Assembly (NCBI GenBank): GCA_005772945.1
Contig: SXIE01000315.1
Location: 1 to 11,714 of the forward strand
Direction of reading: 5' to 3'
Source: Pseudomonadota bacterium
GTDB lineage: Bacteria; Myxococcota; UBA9042; PHBI01
DNA length: 11,714 nucleotides
Positions within the stretch are counted from its first letter, which is position 1. Each line of letters opens with the position of its first letter. Below are positions 6,907-11,714 of this stretch, piece after piece. The notes beneath the pieces are model-generated. The model had not been told where the DNA came from. It was given only the letters and a program-made list of their open reading frames with translations, and did not search any database. A program made the translations under genes and the position numbers.

Positions 6907-7347
6907 GTCGACGAAGGCGGTCGGCATGCAGCTACCGTCGGGCGCGCAGGCGCCTTCGGCGGCACACGGATCGGCGGGCTGGCACGCGACACGGGCCGCG
7001 CCCAGCGCGACGTCGCTCGCGACCGGGACCGCGGTGCAAGCGCCGTTCTGGCAGGTGTAGGTGATGCAGTCGCTCAGGTCCGGGTCGGGGCACGTGACGG
7101 TGGCACACGGATCGCCAGGGCCGGTGTCGGTCGCGACGACCTCGTCGCTCGGCACCACGCCCTCCGGTCCGTCCATCGCGTCGGTGGTCGTCGTCGTGCC
7201 GGGACCGACGACGTCCTGGGCCTGGGCGCGCCCGGCGACCAACGCCACCGCCAGCGCGACGCAGGTCGCGAGCGGGGCGCGCAGCGCGAGCCCGGCGAGC
7301 GGGCGCCCGACGCCATGGCACGCTGCGCGCGCGAGAGACAGCCCCAT
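6706..7347 (-). CDS. N-terminal part of the Cys-rich repeat protein (ends at amber)
   Basis: This is the part translated if TAG 6706-6708 is read as stop: 213 residues. The signal peptide has an early basic region, a hydrophobic core (about 26-38) and a likely cut near AQA at 43. A linker with five consecutive Thr (51-55) and acidic residues follows, then a Cys spacer (81-140) and three C-x-DG-D repeats beginning at C148, C171 and C204. It ends in CTGD, in the middle of the third repeat, which leaves that repeat's disulfides incomplete and argues that this is not the natural C-terminus. ATG 7347 was chosen for its GAGGAG five bases upstream and the signal peptide behind it. The GAGGAG overlaps a palindrome, TCCTCGAGGA (7354-7363). 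The gene lies 125 bases downstream of the kinase gene on the same strand. Confidence 0.7.
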   Translation of the reverse strand: MGLSLARAACHGVGRPLAGLALRAPLATCVALAVALVAGRAQAQDVVGPGTTTTTDAMDGPEGVVPSDEVVATDTGPGDPCATVTCPDPDLSDCITYTCQNGACTAVPVASDVALGAARVACQPADPCAAEGACAPDGSCMPTAFVDCSDGDACTFDSCFGGTCEHVLMPCDDGLDCTTDTCIAGQCSFTPTPACGGGCVPADCADGDPCTGD

Positions 7348-7377
7348 GCCCACTCCTCGAGGACCCACGATAGGCCC

Positions 7378-7402
7378 AGACTCCTCGGTTAGCCGAGAGT
7401 CT
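7378..7402 (-). promoter_or_regulatory. Hairpin in the leader of the Cys-rich gene
   Basis: AGACT (7378-7382) pairs with AGTCT (7398-7402), and CTCGG (7384-7388) pairs with CCGAG (7393-7397), around a TTAG loop with one bulged C at 7383. It lies 31-55 bases upstream of ATG 7347, in the 125-base gap after the kinase gene. On the minus strand no T-run follows, so it is not a standard terminator. A leader structure, a partial attenuator or a protein site are possible. Confidence 0.4.
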
Positions 7403-7472
7403 ATTCCGAGTGCCGCACGCCTTCGTCGAGTTTTTTTCGCGCGCGACGAATGCGCCGCCGCGGCGCCGTGCC

Positions 7473-8912
7473 TTACTCGCCGCCCAGAACGATGACGAGC
7501 ACGGTGGTCGTGGCGCCGACGACGACGAGCACGAGCGTCAGCCACAGCCAAATCCACAGCTTCGACTTCTTCTGCGTCAGCGTCCCGGCGGGGAGCAGCG
7601 CGCTCACGGGCGCCCTCGAATCTCCCTCGAGCTCGGTGATCGTCCCCATCGACGACCCCTCGAGCATGCGCACGATATCCGGCAGCCCCTGCGCGTCCTC
7701 CATCGCGCGCAAGGCCGGCGCCCGCTCCTTGGAGTCCGGCACGACCGCACGCGGCGCCCCCGACCTGTTCCACACCGCCGACAGATCGAAGCGCGGGCGA
7801 TTGAGGCTCTGGAGCGCCAGCGTCGTGACGTCGAGCGGCTGGCTGCCCTGGAGGTTGCGCACCTCGGGCGAGAAGCCGAGCATCGACAGGTTCGCGATCT
7901 CCTCGTCGACCAGCGCCGCGATGCGCACCTGCCGCTGGCTCGCGAGCTCGGCCTGAACGCCCCCGACCCCGGGCGCCCCGAAGAGGCGGTCGACCAGCTG
8001 CGCGAGGTCGAAGCTGGTCGCCTTCAGCGCCTTGCGCGCCAAATAATCCGACAGCGCCTCGCCGAATTCGCGCGCCGAGGTGAAGCGCTTCTTCGGGTCG
8101 CGCGCGAGGGCGCGTCCGATCAGCTGCTCGAGCTCGGGCCCGATCTCCTCGTGGAACTTCGACAGCGGCGGGATCTCCGCCTTGCGCACCATGTCGACGG
8201 TCTCGACGTCGGTCTTGCCGTAGAAGAGGCGCCGGTTGCTCAGCAGCTCCCAGAGCACGGTCCCGACCGCGAAGATGTCGGTGCGATGGTCGGCGGGCTT
8301 ACCCTCGGTCACCTCGGGCGACAGGTAGCTGTACTTGCCCTTGACCACGCCGGGGTCGGTTTTCGAGAGCTGCGAGGTCGCCTTGGCGAGCCCGAAGTCG
8401 GTGATCTTCACCTCGCCCGAACGCGACACGAGGATATTCGGCGGCGACAGATCGCGATGCACGATGCGCAGGTGCTTGCCCTCTTGATCGCGCTTGGTGT
8501 GCGCGTGCTCGAGGCCCTTGCACACCTCGCTCACGATATAACAGGCGAGCGCGACGGGGATGCGGTGACCGATCTCGGAGGCGCGCTGGAAGATATGGCG
8601 GACGTTGAAGCCGTCCACGTACTCCATCACGATGAAGTAGGTGCCGCCCGACTGCGCGACATCGAAGACCTGCACGATGTTCGCGTGCGTGAGGCCGAGC
8701 GAGAGGCGGGCCTCATCCAGGAACATCTCGATAAACTTGGCGTTTTTGGTCAACGACGGGAGGACGCGCTTGATGGCGACGAACTTCTCCATCCCTTGGA
8801 TGGAGAGCGCCTTGGCCAGGAAGATCTCGGCCATCCCCCCCGCGTCGAGCTTCTTCAAAACCTGATAGCGCTGCGCGGGATCGAGCGCGTTCTTGGCCGT
8901 TGTGGTGGTCAC
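7473..8912 (-). CDS. Ser/Thr protein kinase with C-terminal membrane anchor
   Basis: The 479-residue protein carries a complete Hanks-type kinase domain (about 16-285) that should phosphorylate Ser/Thr on partner proteins. Landmarks are the Gly loop LDAGGMAEIF (22-31), VAIK lysine K48, alpha-C glutamate E67, catalytic loop HRDLSPPN (152-159, base D154), DFG (172-174), SPE (198-200) and D212. The loop has Ser where most kinases have Lys (HRDLKPxN); this is usual in myxobacterial kinases. After a linker of about 165 residues with no evident domain comes a single membrane helix (452-476) preceded by KKSK, leaving only GGE outside, so the kinase is tail-anchored and has no periplasmic sensor. The GTG at 8912 has AGGGG five bases upstream; ATG 8954 would add 14 residues but has a weak ribosome site. 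The gene begins 70 bases after the small lipoprotein gene, so co-transcription is plausible. Confidence 0.93.
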   Translation of the reverse strand: MTTTTAKNALDPAQRYQVLKKLDAGGMAEIFLAKALSIQGMEKFVAIKRVLPSLTKNAKFIEMFLDEARLSLGLTHANIVQVFDVAQSGGTYFIVMEYVDGFNVRHIFQRASEIGHRIPVALACYIVSEVCKGLEHAHTKRDQEGKHLRIVHRDLSPPNILVSRSGEVKITDFGLAKATSQLSKTDPGVVKGKYSYLSPEVTEGKPADHRTDIFAVGTVLWELLSNRRLFYGKTDVETVDMVRKAEIPPLSKFHEEIGPELEQLIGRALARDPKKRFTSAREFGEALSDYLARKALKATSFDLAQLVDRLFGAPGVGGVQAELASQRQVRIAALVDEEIANLSMLGFSPEVRNLQGSQPLDVTTLALQSLNRPRFDLSAVWNRSGAPRAVVPDSKERAPALRAMEDAQGLPDIVRMLEGSSMGTITELEGDSRAPVSALLPAGTLTQKKSKLWIWLWLTLVLVVVGATTTVLVIVLGGE

Positions 8913-8982
8913 CGATTCCCCTTCCGAAGGCGCGTGCTCAGGCCCGCCGACCATAGCATGCCGCGTGATCGGCGCAAGCCGC

Positions 8983-9465
8983 TTAGGGGGCGTGCGGCGC
9001 CTCGGGGACGGCGGCGTCGGCGTCTGGTTGCGCGGGGACAGCGGGCCCGACCGGCGTGAGAAGACGCCAACCCTCGGGCGTTCGCTCGAGCTCGACCTCG
9101 CCCTGGTTCGTGCGAACGCGCGCGCGCTGCGCGGGTTTGGCGGCGCACGCACGCTCGAGGAGCGCGTCGGCCTGGGTGAGGAGCGCGTCCTTGTGGCGCG
9201 CATAGAGCGCCGAGAAGCCGGCGAGGTCGAGGCCTTCGCGCGCCTCGGGGTGAATGAAGGCGAAGGCGTCGGCGAGGCGGCCGGTGCCGAGGGCGTCGCG
9301 ATAGGCGGCCAGGGCGGCGACCGGATCGGGTGCGAACGCGAGGTCGTCGCGCACCGCGAGACCGCTCGGACAGCCGGCGAGCGAGATGAGGCTCGCGGCC
9401 AGCGCGGCGGTGAGCACGCAGAGATTCGAACGCGAACGGCGCATGGGGTCGTGCGAGGTGGGCAT
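8983..9465 (-). CDS. Small lipoprotein with possible NTF2-like fold
   Basis: The 160-residue protein has a basic N-terminus, a hydrophobic stretch and the lipobox LAGC, so Cys32 would be lipidated; Pro follows, not Asp, which is compatible with outer-membrane sorting. The mature part has helices (DPVAALAAYRDALGTGRLADAFAFI, FSALYARHKDALLTQADALLERA) followed by short strands (RVRTNQGEVELERTPEGWRLLTP). This helix-then-sheet order resembles small NTF2-like / SnoaL-like proteins, but that is inference from pattern only. ATG 9465 is taken as start with a weak GAG upstream; ATG 9444 (153 residues) has no visible ribosome site but gives an equally good signal. The frame runs on through the next gene as shadow. 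It lies 50 bases downstream of the DUF3857 gene. Confidence 0.78.
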   Translation of the reverse strand: MPTSHDPMRRSRSNLCVLTAALAASLISLAGCPSGLAVRDDLAFAPDPVAALAAYRDALGTGRLADAFAFIHPEAREGLDLAGFSALYARHKDALLTQADALLERACAAKPAQRARVRTNQGEVELERTPEGWRLLTPVGPAVPAQPDADAAVPEAPHAP

Positions 9466-9481
9466 CACGCTCGGCTTACTA

Positions 9482-9507
9482 CCACAGTTCGGGCCACAGT
9501 TCGGGCC
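9482..9507. repeat. Tandem 12-base repeat in the gap before the small lipoprotein gene
   Basis: CCACAGTTCGGG occurs twice back to back (9482-9493 and 9494-9505), followed by the first two bases of a third copy. It sits in the 50-base gap between the DUF3857 stop and the lipoprotein ATG at 9465, ending 17 bases upstream of that start. It may be a simple slippage duplication or a repeated binding site. Confidence 0.8.
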
Positions 9508-9515
9508 GACCTCGA

Positions 9516-11714
9516 TCACGGCTCGAGCCCGATGCCCCAGCCGAGCTCGACGACCTCGCCCCGATCGGCCGGAATGGCGGCGCGGATCCAGGCGCCGTAA
9601 TCGGCCGGCGCGATGATCGCCGGGCGAACGTGAAGGCGTTTCACAATTCGCAGCGTGCGCTGACCGCCCGTGGCCGGGCTGACCGCAAGGGTCGCGAGGC
9701 GCTCGAACCCGAGCGACGGATGCGCGACCTGCACGTCGGCCGGGGGCGGCGCGAACTGGAGGCCGCTCGGCAGCGTCACGACCAGCGTCGTCACGCTGTC
9801 GACCGAGCGATTGACGAAGAGCGGCGTCGTGCGCTCGGCCAGGACGATCGTCGCGCGCGCGATGCCCTCGGGCGCGAGTCCGACGAGGATGCGCGCCCGG
9901 CGCCGGGCCATGGGGGCGGTGCCGCGGGCCTGAAACCGCCAGATGAGCGGCGCCGTCGGATCCTCGAGCCCCTCGATCTGAATCTGCGGCAGCGTCACAT
10001 CCGGGAGCCGCGTCTGCACGATGTGCACGAGCGTCTGCTCGCGCTCGACCGGGCTCAGCGCGATGAGGCTCGTGCGCCACGCGGCGCCGTAGAGGCCGGT
10101 CAGCCGCTCGCTGCCGATCGCGGTGAAGCGCTTGCCGTCGGCCTCGACGGTGAGCGTGAGCTCGGTCTCGCGCAGACCGTTCCGGGTGGCGCAGGGGGCG
10201 TCGGCCGCACCCACCGCTCCGCCCACCGCTCCGATCGGACACGGCGTTCGGATCGGCGTCCGCACCGCCGCGACCCCGTCCGCGCCGAGCGCCAACGCGT
10301 CGACCCCTTCGAGGTTCGGGAGCAGCGTCGCGAACGGCTGGAAGCGCGCCCCCGGATCGAACCAACGCGCCTGGTCGTCGGCGAGGGCGCGCACGAGCGG
10401 ATACGAAAAGCCCTCGGGATCGGGCCATCCGTCGGGCGGCGCGGGCGGCGGCGGCCCGTCCGAAAGCGGCCGCGCCAACACCAGCTCGCATGGCAGCCCG
10501 AGCGCGCGGCAGGCCGACCAGAAGAGCAGCGCCCGCTCGCCGCGCCCGAGCACCGCGACGTGCGACGCGTTCGACGCGAGCAGCGGAACGTCCTCGGGCG
10601 TGACACGCCGATCCAGATGCCGCTGCAACGCCTCGAGGCGGGCCGTGTCCGACTCGGCGGCCGTCCCGCGCAGCGCCTCGGCGACGAACGCGCGCACCGC
10701 CGGCGTCACGAGCGCGAGCGGCGTCAGCTCGGCCCGCGCCGCCTCGCCCCACGCCCGCTCGCTGACGCCCGCCCAGGCATGTAGCACCAAGGCGCGCAGG
10801 TCGGGCCGCGGGTCGAGCGCCTCCGGCACATAGCGCGCAAGCTGCCGCGCCACGAAGATCCACGTGTGCGCATCGGGTTGCGCCGCGGGCGCGAGGCGCG
10901 CATCGGCGAAGAAGCTCGGCGGCGCCCGGCGGGCGGCCTCGGGCGTGAGCGAGAGGACGAGCCGCGCCTCGGCGACCGGCCCGCTCTCGGCGTCGAACGT
11001 GTGGGTCAGGGTCCAGCCGGGCGCGACGCGCGCCTCGGGCGGGACGTAGCTGAAGTAGGCCCACTCGATGACATCGCCGCCGGAGAGCGCCGGAAATGAG
11101 ATCGTCGTCTTGCCGCCGATGTCCTCGGGCTCGAGCGGCCTGATGCTCGTTCGCGAAGGCTCGGTCGCGAAGGCCCGGCGTGGCCCGTCAGGGCCCTTGC
11201 CGGGCTGCCCGCGAGGCGTCGCTTTGACGGCGCCCACCTTCCACGTGCGCGCGACGAGCAGCTCAGAACCCTCGGGCAGCGCCAGCTCGCCGAGCGTCCC
11301 GACCGCCTGGGGCGAGTGCACGCGCATGATCGTATGTGTACGTATGATCTGCGCGCCGTCGGGGAGGACGCGCACGAAGCGCTCGTCGCGCAACGTCTCG
11401 GCCGCCTCGCCCACACTTGGATGCGCGAGCGCCGCGAGGATGATCGGACGGACCTCGGCGAGCGGCAGGCCGAGATCGGCGGCCGGATCGAGCGCCCGGC
11501 GCAAGAGCGTCCAACCCGCATCGCGCGCGCTGCGGCCCACCTCCGCCGTTGGCTTCTGCTGGAGGCGCAGGGCCCGCGCGTGGAGCTCGAGCGCCGCGGC
11601 CCGAACGCCGCCATCGGCCAGCGCCAGCATTGCGTGCGCCTCGGCCTCGCCATACGCACCGCGCGCGAGCGCCACCGACGCGCCGAGCAGCGCCGCGCGC
11701 GCCCGCTCCGGCCC
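9516..11714 (-). CDS. DUF3857 / transglutaminase-like protein, 5' end outside the window
   Basis: The frame is open to the window edge (732 codons visible), so the N-terminus is missing. Numbered from the edge, residues 1-100 are Ala/Leu-rich helices of TPR-like character. Residues 110-225 look like the DUF3857 beta domain (DGAQIIRTHTIMRVHS, LPEGSELLVARTWKV, FPALSGGDVIEWAYFSYVPPE). Residues 370-455 occupy the place of a transglutaminase-like domain, but the catalytic Cys position reads GRGER (390-394) where active members have G-x-C-x-D, and the His region reads FSYPLV; only WFDP keeps the Asp. The enzyme function is therefore probably lost. Residues 515-715 form the usual C-terminal beta region, ending in HVRPAIIAPADYGAWI. 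The family is typically periplasmic or envelope-located; whether a signal peptide exists cannot be seen. It is the first visible gene of the minus-strand series. Confidence 0.85.
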   Translation of the reverse strand, partial: GPERARAALLGASVALARGAYGEAEAHAMLALADGGVRAAALELHARALRLQQKPTAEVGRSARDAGWTLLRRALDPAADLGLPLAEVRPIILAALAHPSVGEAAETLRDERFVRVLPDGAQIIRTHTIMRVHSPQAVGTLGELALPEGSELLVARTWKVGAVKATPRGQPGKGPDGPRRAFATEPSRTSIRPLEPEDIGGKTTISFPALSGGDVIEWAYFSYVPPEARVAPGWTLTHTFDAESGPVAEARLVLSLTPEAARRAPPSFFADARLAPAAQPDAHTWIFVARQLARYVPEALDPRPDLRALVLHAWAGVSERAWGEAARAELTPLALVTPAVRAFVAEALRGTAAESDTARLEALQRHLDRRVTPEDVPLLASNASHVAVLGRGERALLFWSACRALGLPCELVLARPLSDGPPPPAPPDGWPDPEGFSYPLVRALADDQARWFDPGARFQPFATLLPNLEGVDALALGADGVAAVRTPIRTPCPIGAVGGAVGAADAPCATRNGLRETELTLTVEADGKRFTAIGSERLTGLYGAAWRTSLIALSPVEREQTLVHIVQTRLPDVTLPQIQIEGLEDPTAPLIWRFQARGTAPMARRRARILVGLAPEGIARATIVLAERTTPLFVNRSVDSVTTLVVTLPSGLQFAPPPADVQVAHPSLGFERLATLAVSPATGGQRTLRIVKRLHVRPAIIAPADYGAWIRAAIPADRGEVVELGWGIGLEP
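10210..10233 (-). repeat. Tandem 12-base duplication within the DUF3857 gene
   Basis: CCCACCGCTCCG occurs twice in a row (10210-10221 and 10222-10233). It is in frame and duplicates four residues in the IGAVGGAVGA stretch, in a loop between the transglutaminase-like and C-terminal regions. It looks like a harmless slippage event. Confidence 0.8.

Larger units (their letters stand above)
5314..7347 (-). pseudogene. Secreted Cys-rich repeat protein interrupted by one in-frame amber codon
   Basis: Read as one unit, this is a 677-codon gene (plus stop) with one internal TAG at codon 214 (6706-6708). The order is: signal peptide; Thr-rich and acidic linker; Cys-containing spacer; nine repeats of the form C-x-DGD-x-CT-x-D-x-C (codons about 148-367); then a roughly 300-residue C-terminal domain with CxxC pairs. 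Repeats continue in register on both sides of the TAG, and the frame stays open to the final TGA that overlaps the lipoprotein gene, so no further decay has set in. The codon stands where another repeat reads DDQC, so CAG to TAG is the simplest change. A sequencing error, a fresh nonsense mutation or read-through would all look like this. If the stop is real, most of the repeats and the whole C-terminal domain are lost. Confidence 0.75.

Noticed and set aside
7431..7437. Run of seven T as a terminator
   Set aside because: It would serve the plus strand, where no gene ends, and the nearest hairpin finishes 28 bases earlier. On the minus strand it is a run of A.
8983..11064. Long minus-strand frame including the small lipoprotein
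   Set aside because: Only the last 160 codons carry a lipoprotein signal and sensible sequence. The upstream part is Arg/Ala-rich shadow of the DUF3857 gene.

Overview
The window comes from a GC-rich bacterium, about 75% GC in a stretch I counted inside the gene at the right end. It most resembles a myxobacterium or related Myxococcota (former Deltaproteobacteria). This rests on protein style: a soluble-domain Ser/Thr kinase with an HRDLSPPN catalytic loop and a C-terminal membrane anchor, a secreted protein of tandem C-x-DGD-x-CT-x-D-x-C repeats, several lipoproteins, and a DUF3857-type protein. No rRNA or tRNA gene, CRISPR array, transposase or phage gene was found.

Layout, left to right. 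Positions 1-363 hold no convincing gene but contain two strong hairpins; the second would hide the Shine-Dalgarno of the first gene. A plus-strand gene (about 364-1899) encodes an unrecognised protein with a Cys-containing middle region and long helical, coiled-coil-like segments. Convergent to it is a two-gene minus-strand unit (3592 to 1995): a short-type transaldolase with a TTG start, followed after 14 bases by a secreted protein of unknown function. A 122-base divergent region separates this unit from a plus-strand gene (3715-4350) for a small outer-membrane beta-barrel protein.

Everything from 4356 to the right edge is on the minus strand. In transcription order it encodes: a DUF3857 protein with a degenerate transglutaminase-like core (its 5' end lies outside the window); a small lipoprotein; a tail-anchored Ser/Thr kinase; a secreted Cys-rich repeat protein; and a lipoprotein whose GTG start overlaps the stop of the Cys-rich gene by 8 bases. 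Short gaps within the first three genes and the overlap in the last two suggest one or two operons. All products are predicted to act at or beyond the cell envelope, apart from the kinase domain, which should be cytoplasmic.

The most striking feature is a single in-frame amber codon (TAG, 6706-6708) in the Cys-rich repeat gene, at a position where a sister repeat has Gln. The frame is intact for 213 codons before it and 463 after it. It is a very recent nonsense mutation, a sequencing error or a read-through site; the sequence cannot say which. A novel multi-gene system is not demonstrated. The best candidate for something undescribed is the surface pair made by the Cys-rich protein and its translationally coupled lipoprotein.
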